Positions 1 to 9,425 of a stretch of DNA of 64,000 bases are shown one piece after another (positions within the stretch are counted from its first letter, which is position 1; each line of letters starts with the position of its first letter). Position numbers and translations under genes: made by a program. The notes beneath the pieces are model-generated. The model searched no databases. It saw only the letters and a program-made list of their open reading frames with translations, and had not been told where the DNA came from. The DNA lies in assembly GCF_001530125.1 (NCBI RefSeq), contig NZ_LDUG01000048.1, positions 1,933 to 65,932 on the forward strand, read 5' to 3'. This stretch comes from Thiobacillus denitrificans. Its GTDB lineage: Bacteria; Pseudomonadota; Gammaproteobacteria; Burkholderiales; Thiobacillaceae.

Positions 1-1
1 C

Positions 2-655
2 GCGTGTCTGCTGGCATTGGGGCTGACCGGCTGGGCCTTGCTGGCAGGCACGCTGGTGGTGGTGTGGATGACCAATCTGTATAACTTCATGGACGGCTCG
101 GACGGGCTGGCGGGCGGCATGGCCGCAATCGGCTTTGGCGCGCTGGCGCTGGCGGCAATGCTGGGCGATGCGCCGGGGCTGGCCGCGTTTTCCGCGGCGA
201 TTGCGGCGGCGGCGCTGGCGTTTTTACGCTTCAACTTCCCACCCGCGCGGGTGTTCATGGGCGATGCGGGCTCGATTCCGCTGGGGTTTATGGCGGCGAC
301 ATTGGGCATAGTGGGTGCGATGCAGGGTGTGTGGCCGTGGCTGTTCCCGCTGCTGGTGTTTTCGCCCTTCATCGTCGATGCCAGCGTGACGCTCATCCGC
401 CGTGCGCTGCGCGGAGAGAAGGTCTGGCGGGCGCATCGGTCGCACTATTATCAGCGGGTGGTGCTGCTCGGCGCGACGCATCGCCAGCTTGCCCTGGCGG
501 CCTATGCGCTGATGCTGGCGACGGCTACGCTGGCCTTCGCGCTGCTGCTTCTTCGGCAATACGCTGCATGGTTGCTTATACTGTCGGCCGCAATATATCT
601 GTTGATCTTCCTGGCAATCGATTGGCGCTGGCACCGTATTCCCAATGAACCTTAA
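2..655 (+). CDS. WecA/WbpL-type undecaprenyl-phosphate sugar transferase, C-terminal part (partial)
   Basis: The reading frame is open to the left edge, so the N-terminus is missing; about 217 residues are visible. It is an integral membrane enzyme of the MraY/WecA glycosyltransferase-4 superfamily, which transfers a sugar phosphate from a UDP-sugar to undecaprenyl phosphate and so starts assembly of an O-antigen or other glycan on the cytoplasmic face. The visible family motifs are NFMDGSDGLAG, FMGDAGS and HRSHYYQR, between several hydrophobic segments. Its stop overlaps the ATG of the next gene by 11 bases. That next gene is a WbpM/CapD-like dehydratase, and this pairing is typical of wbpL-wbpM O-antigen loci. 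The exact sugar cannot be told from sequence. Confidence 0.9.
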   Translation, partial: ACLLALGLTGWALLAGTLVVVWMTNLYNFMDGSDGLAGGMAAIGFGALALAAMLGDAPGLAAFSAAIAAAALAFLRFNFPPARVFMGDAGSIPLGFMAATLGIVGAMQGVWPWLFPLLVFSPFIVDASVTLIRRALRGEKVWRAHRSHYYQRVVLLGATHRQLALAAYALMLATATLAFALLLLRQYAAWLLILSAAIYLLIFLAIDWRWHRIPNEP

Positions 656-2510
656 TCCCCGCACCGTCAATCCCCGCACCGTCGCCATCATCCTGCACGA
701 CATTCTGGCGGCGACCTTCGCCTGGCTGGCTGCGTACTTGCTGCGTTTCAATCTGGAGATGCCGCCAGAGTTTCAGGCGGCGGCGCTGACTACGCTGGTT
801 TGGGTGGTGCCGCTGCAGGCTGTGGTGTTCTGGCGCTTTGGCCTGTATCGCGGCCTTTGGCGCTTTGCCAGCCTGCCCGATCTCAAGCGCATCCTGCTGG
901 CCGTGGGGCTGGCGGCGTTGCTGATTCCATTGGTGCTGATCCTGTTCCGCGTCAGTGCCGTGGTGCCGCGTTCGGTGCTGATCCTCGACCCGCTGCTGCT
1001 GGTGGTCCTGATGGGCGGCAGCCGCCTGGCCTACCGCGCCTGGAAGGAACATCGTCTTGCCAGCATGCTGCACCCGGATAGCAAGCCGGTGCTGGTGGCG
1101 GGCGCGGGCACGGCTGCGGACTTCTTGCTGCGCGAACTGGCGCGCAATCCGTCAGGGTTTCATGTGGTGGGTCTGCTGGACGACAGCCGCGACAAACGCG
1201 GGCGGTTGGTGCAGGGGATCCCGGTGCTGGGAGCGCTCGATGAGGTCGCGGTCTGGGCACGAAAAATGGAAGTAGACGATGTGGTGCTGGCGCTGCCGTC
1301 GGCTGCGCACGCGGTGCGCAAGCGTATTACCCAGACCTGCAGCGACGCCAGGCTGAACGTGCTGACCATCCCCTCGCTGGAAGACGTGGTGTCGGGCAGG
1401 GTGTCGGTCTCGAGCCTGCGACGCATTGAGCTCGACGACCTGCTGGGGCGAGATCCGGTGGCGCTTGACGACAGTGGCCTGCATCGCTTGCTGACTGGCC
1501 ATGTGGTGATGGTGACTGGTGCAGGCGGCTCGATCGGCTCGGAATTGTGCCGCCAGATCGCGCGTTTTGCACCTGCGAAACTGGTGTTGTTCGAACAGTC
1601 AGAACTGGCGCTGTATGCAATGGAGCAGGAGTTGCCGCAGCGTTTCCCGGGCTTGCAGATTGCACCGGTGATCGGCGACGTGAAGAATTCCGTCTGGGTG
1701 AACCAGGTGATGGCCGAGCATCGCCCCGCGGTGGTGTTCCATGCGGCGGCCTACAAGCACGTGCCGCTGATGGAGAACGGCAATGCCTGGGAAGCGGTGC
1801 GCAACAACGTGCTGGGTACCCAGGTGGTGGCTGCAGCGGCGCAGGCGCATGGCGTGGGTAAGTTCGTGATGATTTCCACCGACAAGGCGGTCAACCCGAC
1901 CAATGTCATGGGTGCGACCAAGCGGCTGGCCGAGATGGCCTGCCAGGCGATGCAGCAGCGCCAGCCCAATCAACAACCTGGCGGCACGCGCTTCGTGTCG
2001 GTGCGCTTCGGCAATGTGCTCGGCTCGTCCGGCAGTGTGATCCCCAAGTTCCAGAAGCAGATCGAGGCGGGCGGTCCGGTGACGGTGACGCATCCCGAGA
2101 TCACGCGCTATTTCATGTCGATTCCCGAAGCCGCGCAGTTGGTGCTGCAGGCGGGCCTGATGGGCCAAGGCGGCGAGATTTTCGTGCTCGACATGGGCGA
2201 GCCGGTGAAGATCGCCGAGCTGGCCAGACTCATGATCCGGCTGTCGGGCGCGGACGAAGCGAGCATCCGCATCGAATACACCGGCCTGCGCCCAGGCGAA
2301 AAGCTCTACGAAGAGTTGCTGGCCGATGACGAATCAACCTTGCCCACCCCGCACCCCAAGCTGCGGGTGGCGAAGGCGCGCGCGGCCGATGCCGGCTGGC
2401 ATGGCGAATGCCTGGACTGGCTGGCGCTGACCTGCTTTCAGGACGAGGCGGCGGTCAAACGACAACTTAAAGCCTGGGTGCCGGAATACCAGCCGGAGCC
2501 GTGGGCTTGA
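645..2510 (+). CDS. WbpM/CapD/FlaA1-like nucleoside-diphosphate-sugar dehydratase/epimerase
   Basis: This 621-residue protein has the long-form architecture of the family: an N-terminal region of about four membrane helices, a first nucleotide-binding fold (VAGAGTAADF, near residue 150) and a C-terminal SDR domain. The SDR domain has the NAD(P) motif VTGAGGSIGSEL near residue 290 and a TDKAVNPTNVMGATKR segment holding the catalytic Lys, with Met where classical SDR enzymes have Tyr, as in WbpM. Such enzymes are usually UDP-GlcNAc 4,6-dehydratases that supply deoxy-amino sugars for O-antigen or capsule. The start at 645 overlaps the upstream transferase gene by 11 bases, which suggests translational coupling. 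Confidence 0.9.
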   Translation: MNLNPRTVNPRTVAIILHDILAATFAWLAAYLLRFNLEMPPEFQAAALTTLVWVVPLQAVVFWRFGLYRGLWRFASLPDLKRILLAVGLAALLIPLVLILFRVSAVVPRSVLILDPLLLVVLMGGSRLAYRAWKEHRLASMLHPDSKPVLVAGAGTAADFLLRELARNPSGFHVVGLLDDSRDKRGRLVQGIPVLGALDEVAVWARKMEVDDVVLALPSAAHAVRKRITQTCSDARLNVLTIPSLEDVVSGRVSVSSLRRIELDDLLGRDPVALDDSGLHRLLTGHVVMVTGAGGSIGSELCRQIARFAPAKLVLFEQSELALYAMEQELPQRFPGLQIAPVIGDVKNSVWVNQVMAEHRPAVVFHAAAYKHVPLMENGNAWEAVRNNVLGTQVVAAAAQAHGVGKFVMISTDKAVNPTNVMGATKRLAEMACQAMQQRQPNQQPGGTRFVSVRFGNVLGSSGSVIPKFQKQIEAGGPVTVTHPEITRYFMSIPEAAQLVLQAGLMGQGGEIFVLDMGEPVKIAELARLMIRLSGADEASIRIEYTGLRPGEKLYEELLADDESTLPTPHPKLRVAKARAADAGWHGECLDWLALTCFQDEAAVKRQLKAWVPEYQPEPWA

Positions 2511-2555
2511 ATAGCGCTTTGCTGATTGTTTGCCTAGGGGACCTCTGCAAAAGCT

Positions 2556-2641
2556 GTCATTGCGAGGAGCAAAGCGACGCGGCAATCCAGAAACTAGCGC
2601 TAAATCAACCCTCTGGATTGCTTCGCTTCGCTCGCAATGAC
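2556..2641. repeat. REP/MITE-like inverted repeat, family A, copy 1
   Basis: The left arm reads GTCATTGCGAGGAGC... and the right arm ends ...GCTCGCAATGAC; the inner arms GCAATCCAG and CTGGATTGC also pair. Weaker complementarity continues outward to about 2535-2670 (acctctgca against tgcagacct). A second copy lies at 28338-28478. This and family C fill the 335-base gap between 2511 and 2845, where no gene is seen. Confidence 0.85.
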
Positions 2642-2686
2642 GGCCTTTTCGACTTATGCAGACCTTCCTTAGAGCAAAAAAACCGT

Positions 2687-2763
2687 TGTAGGAGCGGCGC
2701 CCCCGCCGCGAATGCCGCGCCCATGCGGCTGCCCGCATTCGGCCCGAGGGCGGGCCTCCTACG
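2687..2763. repeat. GTAGGAG-type inverted repeat, family C, copy 1
   Basis: TGTAGGAGCGGCGCC at the left pairs with GGCGGGCCTCCTACG at the right around a central palindrome (GAATGCCGCG / CCCGCATTC). The right half is nearly identical to the right half of the copy at 10595-10671. It is intergenic, just upstream of a glycosyltransferase gene, and could form a strong cruciform or RNA hairpin. Confidence 0.8.
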
Positions 2764-2845
2764 CGATTTTCAACGTCCTGTTAGGTAATTTGCACCCTAT
2801 TCCAGGCATTTCACGCCCTTGAACCGAGCCGCATAGGATAAAGAG

Positions 2846-3859
2846 ATGAAAATCTGCCAGGTATTGGCCAGTCAGGGTGAGGGCGGCTTGGAAAAACATG
2901 TCCGTGAACTGGCGGGGCAGCTCGCCGAGGCGGGGCATGAGGTGCTTGTCTTGGGTGACGCAGACTATCTGGCCACCCTGTCCGCGCAAGTGGGCCGTGT
3001 GCCAATACGCTGCGACAGGAGCAGGCGAAATCCCCTGCTGTTGCTGGAATTGCTGTTCAAGCTCCGTCGTTGCCGGTGCGACATCATTCATGCGCAAGCC
3101 AACAAGGCGACGTCGATGGTTGCCAGTTTGCGGAGGGGGTTGGCTGCGCCAACCGTTGGGACCCTGCACAATATCAAACGCAATATCGCGGCATTCCGTC
3201 GACTTGATCACGTCATTGCGGTCAGCCAGCAACTTGCCGGTCCATTCCCGAAGCCGCATTGCTCGGTTGTATATAACGGAATTGCCCCCCCGAGTTTCGA
3301 GCGGGTCGACCTGAAAGCCGAGTTTGGCTTGCCCGCAAACCGCCCGCTTCTCCTTGCCGCCGGGCACCTGGTTCAGGCAAAGGGCTTCGACATCTTGCTG
3401 GATGCTGTTGACGGGTTGCCGCTCAGCCTGATGATTGCGGGAGAAGGCCCCGAACGCCCTTCCCTCGAACAGCGTATCAAGCGCCTGATGCCTGAAACGC
3501 AATGCCGACTCCTCGGGTACCGAACCGATGTCGCGACGCTGATGGCGTCGGCTGATGCGGTGATTATTTCATCGCGACGGGAGGGCTTCTCGTATGTTTT
3601 CAGCGAAGCCCTGTTGCTGGGGGCCCGTATTCTCGCCACCGATGTTCCCGTGGCCAACGAAGTGCTGCCAGCCGAGTTGATTGTCCCGGTCGGCGATGCG
3701 CAAGCCTTGCGGAACCGCCTGCAGGCGCTTCTCGACAACCTGGACGGCTGGTCGGGCTTGATGAAGGCGCCTCAGGCCCTCTTTAGCGAAGGGATGACGT
3801 TGAAGGCAATGGTGGGGGAAACCGTTGCCGTCTATGAAAAGGTGCGCGCTGAAAACTGA
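2846..3859 (+). CDS. Glycosyltransferase family 4 (GT-B fold)
   Basis: The 337-residue protein has the two-domain GT-B layout. Near residue 10 is the acceptor-domain loop GEGGLEKHVREL. The donor domain carries AAGHLVQAKGFD, IAGEGPERPSLE and the E-x7-E type segment SRREGFSYVFSEALLLG. These enzymes are retaining transferases that use nucleotide sugars at the cytoplasmic face during LPS or exopolysaccharide assembly. Start chosen: ATG at 2846 after a purine-rich AAAGAG. It lies between O-antigen-type genes and the heptose genes, so an LPS role is likely. Donor and acceptor are unknown. Confidence 0.88.
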   Translation: MKICQVLASQGEGGLEKHVRELAGQLAEAGHEVLVLGDADYLATLSAQVGRVPIRCDRSRRNPLLLLELLFKLRRCRCDIIHAQANKATSMVASLRRGLAAPTVGTLHNIKRNIAAFRRLDHVIAVSQQLAGPFPKPHCSVVYNGIAPPSFERVDLKAEFGLPANRPLLLAAGHLVQAKGFDILLDAVDGLPLSLMIAGEGPERPSLEQRIKRLMPETQCRLLGYRTDVATLMASADAVIISSRREGFSYVFSEALLLGARILATDVPVANEVLPAELIVPVGDAQALRNRLQALLDNLDGWSGLMKAPQALFSEGMTLKAMVGETVAVYEKVRAEN

Positions 3860-4061
3860 TCCCTTTGCTTCGCAGGGCACGACAGGGTTGGTTTTGCCGG
3901 GGACGGCCTGCCATGACGAGGGTGCCGCGTGTGATATCTTCCCGCAAAACAGCCGTATCATCCGCATATTCACCGCCTGCCCATACGGGGGTAACTCGCC
4001 AGACGAGCCCTGTTTGACTGCAGGGCTGACAGTCAGGCGAATGCTTTGAACCTATTGAGCC

Positions 4062-4637
4062 ATGACTTCGCTTTTCACGGAACATCTCCGCAAACATATC
4101 GCCGCTGTGACACGCCTTGCCGAGCTTCAGCCGGCAATCGAGGCCGCAGGCAGGCAGATCGCCGACTGCCTGCAGCGCGGCAACAAGCTGTTGCTGTGCG
4201 GCAACGGCGGCAGCGCCGCTGATGCGCAGCACATCGCTGCCGAGCTGGTTGGCCGCTTTGTGGCTGAACGCAGGGGCTTGTCCGCCATTGCGCTGACCAC
4301 CGATACGTCCATCCTGACTTCGGTCGCCAACGACTACGGCTACGACCACGTCTTTGCCCGGCAGGTCGAGGCCCACGCACGCACAGGAGATGTTCTTGTC
4401 GGCATTTCCACCAGCGGCAACAGCGCCAATGTGCTTGCTGCGGTCGAGGCGGCCACCCGGCTCGGCTGCACGACGATTGGTCTGCTCGGGCATGATGGCG
4501 GAAAACTGAAAGCGCGCGTTGACATCCCGATCGTGATCCCCGCGCCACAAACCGCGCATATCCAGGAATGCCACATCGTGATCGGCCATCTGTGGTGCGC
4601 CATGGTCGACGCTGAACACCTTCAGAACCCCGCATGA
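4062..4637 (+). CDS. gmhA: Phosphoheptose isomerase (sedoheptulose-7-phosphate isomerase)
   Basis: A 191-residue SIS-domain protein of normal GmhA length. It converts sedoheptulose 7-phosphate to D-glycero-D-manno-heptose 7-phosphate, the first step to ADP-heptose for the LPS inner core. It carries the phosphosugar-binding loop [17 protein letters not shown] near residue 46, the STSGNSANV loop near residue 116 and a C-terminal [12 protein letters not shown] segment with the His/Gln residues expected for zinc binding. The paralogue DiaA shares the fold, but hldE and hldD directly downstream favour GmhA. An inverted repeat separates it from hldE. Confidence 0.9.
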   Translation: MTSLFTEHLRKHIAAVTRLAELQPAIEAAGRQIADCLQRGNKLLLCGNGGSAADAQHIAAELVGRFVAERRGLSAIALTTDTSILTSVANDYGYDHVFARQVEAHARTGDVLVGISTSGNSANVLAAVEAATRLGCTTIGLLGHDGGKLKARVDIPIVIPAPQTAHIQECHIVIGHLWCAMVDAEHLQNPA

Positions 4638-4647
4638 TCCAAAATAA

Positions 4648-4802
4648 TCCATTAGCCCGTCATTCCGGCGAAGGCCGGAATCCAGTCCGAAAAAAAACCC
4701 GCAAAGCGGACAAAACCGTGATGTTGTCCCGCTTGCGCGGGAGCGTTTTAATCCGCTGGATTCCGGCTTCCGCCGGAATGACGCAGTTTTATCTAATGGA
4801 CA
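4648..4802. repeat. Inverted repeat with CGTCATTCCGG arms, family B
   Basis: CGTCATTCCGGCGAAGGCC at 4658 pairs with its complement ending at 4783 (GGCTTCCGCCGGAATGACG). The outer bases CCATTAG and CTAATGG also pair, so the element is about 155 bases. An internal pair, CCCGCAAAGCGG and CCGCTTGCGCGGG, gives further structure. It sits in the gmhA-hldE gap and may act as a partial terminator or mRNA stabiliser. CGTCATTCC... repeats are common in many proteobacterial genomes. Confidence 0.85.
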
Positions 4803-4809
4803 ATCCCGG

Positions 4810-6252
4810 ATGATTCATCCGCCCGACTTTTCTGCCGCCCGCGTGTTCGTCGTCGGCGATGTGATGCTCGACAGCTACTGGCATGGTCCCACCTTGCGCA
4901 TTTCGCCCGAGGCGCCGGTGCCGATTGTCCAGGTTCATCAGCAGGAATCGCGCGTGGGCGGCGCCGGCAACGTCGCCATCAATGCGGCCAGCCTGGGTGC
5001 TTCAACCCGGCTGCTTGGCCTGGTGGGCGAAGACGAAGCGGCCAATCAGCTGGAAAGCCTTCTCGTCGAGCACGGGATTGAGTGCGCCCTGCAGCGCGTA
5101 GCCGGCAGCAAGACCATTACCAAGCTGCGCGTCATCAGCCGCCACCAGCAGATCATCCGTCTCGACTTCGAAGACCATTTCCCGCGCTGGGATCCGGCCA
5201 CGCTGCTGGATGTCTTCAAACGGAACGCGCAAGCGGCCGATGCCGTCATCTTCTCGGACTATGCGAAGGGCGCATTGCGCGATGTTCAGCCGCTGATCGT
5301 GGCTGCCCGGGCGCTCCAGCTGCCCGTCATCGTCGACCCCAAGGGCACGGATTTCGAGCCTTACCGCGGCGCCACCGTGCTCACCCCCAACCTGTCGGAA
5401 TTCGAAGCCGTAGCGGGGCTATGCGCCAGCGAAGACGAACTCGTCCGCCGTGCCGAAAGGCTGCGCCAGCAGCTGAATCTGCACGCCCTGCTCATCACCC
5501 GCAGCGAACACGGCATGACGCTGGTTGCTGAGGGCCAGGCGCCGATCCACCTGCCCACCCAGGCGCGCGAGGTCTTCGACGTCACGGGGGCCGGCGACAC
5601 CGTTGCGGCCATCGTCGGCGCAGGGCTCGCAGCCGGGCTGACACTGATCGATGCCGTCGCGCTTTCCAATATCGGCGCCGGCATTGTCGTCGGCAAGCTT
5701 GGCACCGCCAGCGTGACAGCGGACGATCTGCGTGCGGCGCTGCACCTGAACACCGCGCCACACAGTGCCAGCGGCATCTGCACGGAAGCTGAACTCGTCG
5801 CGCAACGCCAGCGGGCGCGTGCCCAGGGGGAGACGGTGGTGATGACCAACGGCTGCTTCGATATCCTGCATCCCGGCCACATCGAATACCTGGAGCAAGC
5901 CCGCGCGCTGGGTGACAAACTCATCGTGGCGGTCAACGACGACGATTCGGTGCGCCGGCTCAAGGGGGCGGCGCAGGGGGTGCCCCGGCCGGTCAATTCG
6001 CTTGCGCATCGTCTGCGAATGTTGTCTGCCCTGGCCTGCGTGGACTGGGTCGTGCCGTTTTCCGAAGACACGCCGGAACGCCTCATCAGCCGTGTCCTGC
6101 CCGACATCCTGGTCAAGGGCGGCGACTACCGGCCGGAACAGATCGCAGGCGGCGAGCAGGTGATCCAGGCGGGTGGGCAGGTACAAGTGCTCGATTTCCT
6201 GCCGGGCCATTCCACCAGCAAGCTGATACAGAAAATCAGGCAAGAGGACTGA
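4810..6252 (+). CDS. hldE: Bifunctional heptose-7-phosphate kinase / heptose-1-phosphate adenylyltransferase
   Basis: The 480-residue protein fuses two activities. Residues 1 to about 315 are a PfkB/ribokinase-type kinase ([13 protein letters not shown] at the start, [16 protein letters not shown], and the catalytic [12 protein letters not shown] near residue 258) making heptose 1,7-bisphosphate. From about residue 345 there is a nucleotidyltransferase domain ([19 protein letters not shown], with the HxGH motif) making ADP-D-glycero-D-manno-heptose. Length and order match E. coli HldE. The stop is 2 bases from the hldD start. The intervening GmhB phosphatase is not in this window. Confidence 0.96.
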   Translation: MIHPPDFSAARVFVVGDVMLDSYWHGPTLRISPEAPVPIVQVHQQESRVGGAGNVAINAASLGASTRLLGLVGEDEAANQLESLLVEHGIECALQRVAGSKTITKLRVISRHQQIIRLDFEDHFPRWDPATLLDVFKRNAQAADAVIFSDYAKGALRDVQPLIVAARALQLPVIVDPKGTDFEPYRGATVLTPNLSEFEAVAGLCASEDELVRRAERLRQQLNLHALLITRSEHGMTLVAEGQAPIHLPTQAREVFDVTGAGDTVAAIVGAGLAAGLTLIDAVALSNIGAGIVVGKLGTASVTADDLRAALHLNTAPHSASGICTEAELVAQRQRARAQGETVVMTNGCFDILHPGHIEYLEQARALGDKLIVAVNDDDSVRRLKGAAQGVPRPVNSLAHRLRMLSALACVDWVVPFSEDTPERLISRVLPDILVKGGDYRPEQIAGGEQVIQAGGQVQVLDFLPGHSTSKLIQKIRQED

Positions 6253-6254
6253 AC

Positions 6255-7205
6255 ATGATCATCGTCACCGGTGGCGCCGGTTTCATCGGTGCCAACATCG
6301 TAGAAGGCTTCAACCGGCGCGGCATCGACGACATTCTGGTTGTCGACCACCTCGTCAATGGTCGCAAGATGCACAACCTGTCCGACCTCGATATCCGCGA
6401 TTACCTCGATCGCGACGACTTCATCGCCCGCATCCAGGCCGGTCAGGATTTCGGTCCGGTCGAAGCCGTGTTTCACCAGGGCGCCTGCTCGGCCACCACC
6501 GAATGGGACGGCCAGTATGTGATGCGCAACAACTTCGAATACACCAAAACCCTGCTGCACTGGTGTCAGCAGCGCGCAGTGCCGCTGATCTATGCTTCAT
6601 CGGCATCGGTGTATGGGACCGGCAAGCATGGCTTTCAGGAAACGCGTGCCTGCGAACGGCCAATCAACATGTACGCCTACTCCAAGTTCCAGTTCGACCA
6701 ATACGTGCGCCCTATGCTGCCCAAGGCCACTGCGCAGATCGTCGGGCTGCGCTACTTCAACGTGTACGGGCCGCGTGAAGGTCACAAAGGGCCCATGGCG
6801 AGCACGGCATTCCACTTTCACAACCAGATCCGGGAAACGGGCAAGGCCCGGCTGTTTTCCGGTACGGACGGCTACGCCGACGGCGAGCAGTTGCGCGATT
6901 TCGTCCACGTCAGCGATTGCGTCGATGTGAACCTGTGGTTTTACGATCACCCTGAAAAGTCCGGCATATTCAATTGCGGCACCGGCCGGGCGCGACCGTT
7001 CAACGATGTGGCCAAGGCCGTGATTGCCTGGAATGGACAAGGTGAAATCGAATACATCCCGTTTCCTGACCATCTGAAAAACGCGTATCAGAGTTTTACC
7101 GAGGCAAATGTCGGGAAGCTGCGGGAGATTGGATACACCAAAGAATTTCTGACGGTGGAAGCGGGTGTGAAGCGCTACCTTGACTGGCTGAGCGAAAACG
7201 GTTGA
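6255..7205 (+). CDS. hldD: ADP-L-glycero-D-manno-heptose 6-epimerase
   Basis: A 316-residue SDR epimerase that converts ADP-D-glycero-D-manno-heptose to the L-glycero form used by heptosyltransferases. It has the Rossmann motif [15 protein letters not shown] at residues 5-19, the catalytic [11 protein letters not shown] (Y-x3-K) near residue 140, SSASVYG for the catalytic Ser, and [14 protein letters not shown]. Length is typical of HldD/RfaD. It is preceded by GAGGACTGAAC, a good ribosome binding site overlapping the hldE stop, so the two are co-translated. Confidence 0.96.
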   Translation: MIIVTGGAGFIGANIVEGFNRRGIDDILVVDHLVNGRKMHNLSDLDIRDYLDRDDFIARIQAGQDFGPVEAVFHQGACSATTEWDGQYVMRNNFEYTKTLLHWCQQRAVPLIYASSASVYGTGKHGFQETRACERPINMYAYSKFQFDQYVRPMLPKATAQIVGLRYFNVYGPREGHKGPMASTAFHFHNQIRETGKARLFSGTDGYADGEQLRDFVHVSDCVDVNLWFYDHPEKSGIFNCGTGRARPFNDVAKAVIAWNGQGEIEYIPFPDHLKNAYQSFTEANVGKLREIGYTKEFLTVEAGVKRYLDWLSENG

Positions 7206-7269
7206 ATGTACCGCCCATGCAGGAATCTCAATTGGGCTGCGTGAAACACTTCAACCTTTGCAGTGAAAA

Positions 7270-8361
7270 ATGACGGCCGTGCAGCCTGAAAAAATCCGCC
7301 GTATTCTGGTCGTCAAATGGAGCGCGCTGGGTGATGTGGTCATCGCCAGCGCCTTGATGGAAGACATCGCGTGCGCCTTTCCCAACGCTGAAATCCATCT
7401 CAACACGCAGCCGAATTGCAGCAGCCTGTTTGCGCACGACCCGCGCTTTTCCGAAGTATGGGCGATCGACGTGCGCAGCAAAAAGCACCGCTGGGCCAAT
7501 AGCGCCGCGTGGCTGAAAAAAGTGCGCGCCGGGCGGTATGACCTGGTGATCGATCTGCAGCGCTCGGATCATTCCCGGTTTCTGCTTGCGCTGCTCTGGC
7601 TCACCGGTGGCGCGCCGCGCATCCGCATCGGCAACCTCGGCGGCTTTCCCTACACCCATCAGCCCGCGATCCGCAAACCCGGCGCGCATGCGCTGCCGAT
7701 GATGCAGTCGGCGTTGCAGGCCATCGGCATTCCCACGATGACCTCGCATCCGGTGCTGTATCCCCCGCCTGACCGGATGGCGGGGGTGGCCGCGCTGCGT
7801 CAGGCACATGGCCTCGAAGAGGGGCGTTATGGGGTGCTGCTGCCCGGGGCGGCAGCCGCGCATCCGCTGAAGCGTTGGGGCACGAAGCGTTTTGCCGAAC
7901 TGGCGCAACGCTGGCATCAGCAGGGCATGCCGAAAATCGTGCTGATTGGCGGGCCGGACGAGGTGGACGTCTGCGCTGAAATCGCCGAGGTCGGTGACTG
8001 GGTGGTGAACCTGAATGGCCAGCTTCAATTGCTGGATATCGCCCCGCTGTGTGCGGGGGCTGCAGCGATCATCGGTAACGATACGGGCACGGCGCATTTT
8101 GCCTCGGTGGCCGGGCGGCCTTTGCTCGTCCTCTGCGGGCCCACCGATCCGCGTCGCGTCAAGCCCATTGGCCCGCAGGTTGTCGCGGTGCAGGCGGTGT
8201 TGCCCTGCATCAATTGTTATGCCAAAACCTGCAGCAACCCGGACACCCATGCCTGCATGAAGGCGATCACCCCTGAATGGGTGGCTGCCCGGCTGCCGGA
8301 GCTCATTTCGGGCGAGTTGAAAGCCGGGCAGGACTTTCCCGGCAATTTGCGCAGTTTCTGA
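7270..8361 (+). CDS. Glycosyltransferase family 9, heptosyltransferase-like
   Basis: A 363-residue GT9 protein related to WaaC/WaaF/WaaQ, which add heptose from ADP-heptose to the LPS inner core at the cytoplasmic face. Visible are the N-terminal RRILVVKWSALGDVVIASAL and the C-terminal donor site: LLPGAAAAHPLKRWG, IGGPDEV and GNDTGTAHFASVAGRPLLVLCGPTDP. The cysteine-rich tail (CINCYAKTCSNPDTHACM) also occurs in many GT9 proteins. It follows hldE and hldD, which make its presumed donor. Which heptose position it serves cannot be told. Confidence 0.88.
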   Translation: MTAVQPEKIRRILVVKWSALGDVVIASALMEDIACAFPNAEIHLNTQPNCSSLFAHDPRFSEVWAIDVRSKKHRWANSAAWLKKVRAGRYDLVIDLQRSDHSRFLLALLWLTGGAPRIRIGNLGGFPYTHQPAIRKPGAHALPMMQSALQAIGIPTMTSHPVLYPPPDRMAGVAALRQAHGLEEGRYGVLLPGAAAAHPLKRWGTKRFAELAQRWHQQGMPKIVLIGGPDEVDVCAEIAEVGDWVVNLNGQLQLLDIAPLCAGAAAIIGNDTGTAHFASVAGRPLLVLCGPTDPRRVKPIGPQVVAVQAVLPCINCYAKTCSNPDTHACMKAITPEWVAARLPELISGELKAGQDFPGNLRSF

Positions 8362-8369
8362 GGACGCCC

Positions 8370-9422
8370 ATGCCCCGCCTGCGCGTGAAAGTGGTCAGCA
8401 GTTTGCCGGAGGCCCTCTGGCTGCACCAGTTTCCGCATGGCGAACCGGTGTGGGGCGATTGCACGTTTGTTTTCGATCGTGCGGCGACGGATTACGACTG
8501 GCTGCTGGTTTATGACGACCTGCCGGCGCGCGCGGGCGAGGCCAAAAAAACCAGTTCCGAAATCCTGGCCTGCCCACGTGCGCATACGCTGCTGGTCACC
8601 ACCGAACCGTCGTCGGTGAAAATCTACGGCGACGATTACACGCGCCAGTTCGGTGCAGTGCTCACCAGCCAGCCGGCATGGGCGCTGCCGCATCCGCAGC
8701 GGATCTTTTCACAGCCCGCGCTGCACTGGTTTTATGGCGTGGGCAGCCGGGAAACCATGCCCTTCGACAGCATGCTCGCGCATCCGCCCGTGGCCAAAAG
8801 CCGCGACGCATCGATGGTGTATTCGCCCAAGGCGATGCGCCACACGCTGCACTATCACCGCGCCCGCTTCATGCACTGGCTGGTGCAGCATATGCCCGAG
8901 CTCGACACCTTCGGTCGTGAAACGGCACGCAAACTGGACGACAAGGCCGACTGCCTGCGCGATTACCGCTATCACATCGCGATCGAGAATTTTATCGGCG
9001 AACACCACTGGACCGAGAAACTCGCCGACCCGTTTCTCGGGCTGTCGCTGCCTTTTTATTACGGTTGCCCCAACGCGACGGATTATTTCCCCGACGACAG
9101 CTTCATCCGCATCGACATTCGCGACCCTGCCGGCGCGCTCGACATCATCCGCACGGCGATCGCCCACAACGAATATGAGAAACGCCTGCCGGCGCTGATC
9201 GAGGCCAGGCGGCGCGTGATGTTCGAACACAATCTGTTTGCCGTGGCCGCGCGTGAAATTGCGCGCCTGCATCGAGCCGAGGCGCACATCGATCCGGGTG
9301 CCGTGATCCTGTCGCGCCGCGCGATGCGCTTGTCCAGCCCGGCGGTGGCGCTGCGCGATTTGTACGGCAAGCTGCGCGGACGTCTGCTGCATCTGCCCGG
9401 CGCGATCAGCGGCCGGGCGTAG
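8370..9422 (+). CDS. Glycosyltransferase family 10 (fucosyltransferase-like)
   Basis: A 350-residue protein. A longer in-frame start exists at 8277, but it would overlap the GT9 gene by 85 bases; ATG 8370 has a GAGGA site overlapping the upstream stop. The C-terminal half carries the GT10 signature: IAIENFIGEHHWTEKLADP, then a stretch with FYYGCPNATDYFPDDSF, near residues 205-250. This matches the ENS...DYVTEK...P...G..NY...SFI pattern of alpha-1,3-fucosyltransferases. GT10 enzymes transfer fucose, or related 6-deoxy sugars, to glycans, here presumably LPS core or O-antigen. Donor identity is an inference; no GDP-fucose genes are in this window. Confidence 0.75.
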   Translation: MPRLRVKVVSSLPEALWLHQFPHGEPVWGDCTFVFDRAATDYDWLLVYDDLPARAGEAKKTSSEILACPRAHTLLVTTEPSSVKIYGDDYTRQFGAVLTSQPAWALPHPQRIFSQPALHWFYGVGSRETMPFDSMLAHPPVAKSRDASMVYSPKAMRHTLHYHRARFMHWLVQHMPELDTFGRETARKLDDKADCLRDYRYHIAIENFIGEHHWTEKLADPFLGLSLPFYYGCPNATDYFPDDSFIRIDIRDPAGALDIIRTAIAHNEYEKRLPALIEARRRVMFEHNLFAVAAREIARLHRAEAHIDPGAVILSRRAMRLSSPAVALRDLYGKLRGRLLHLPGAISGRA

Positions 9423-9425
9423 GCA

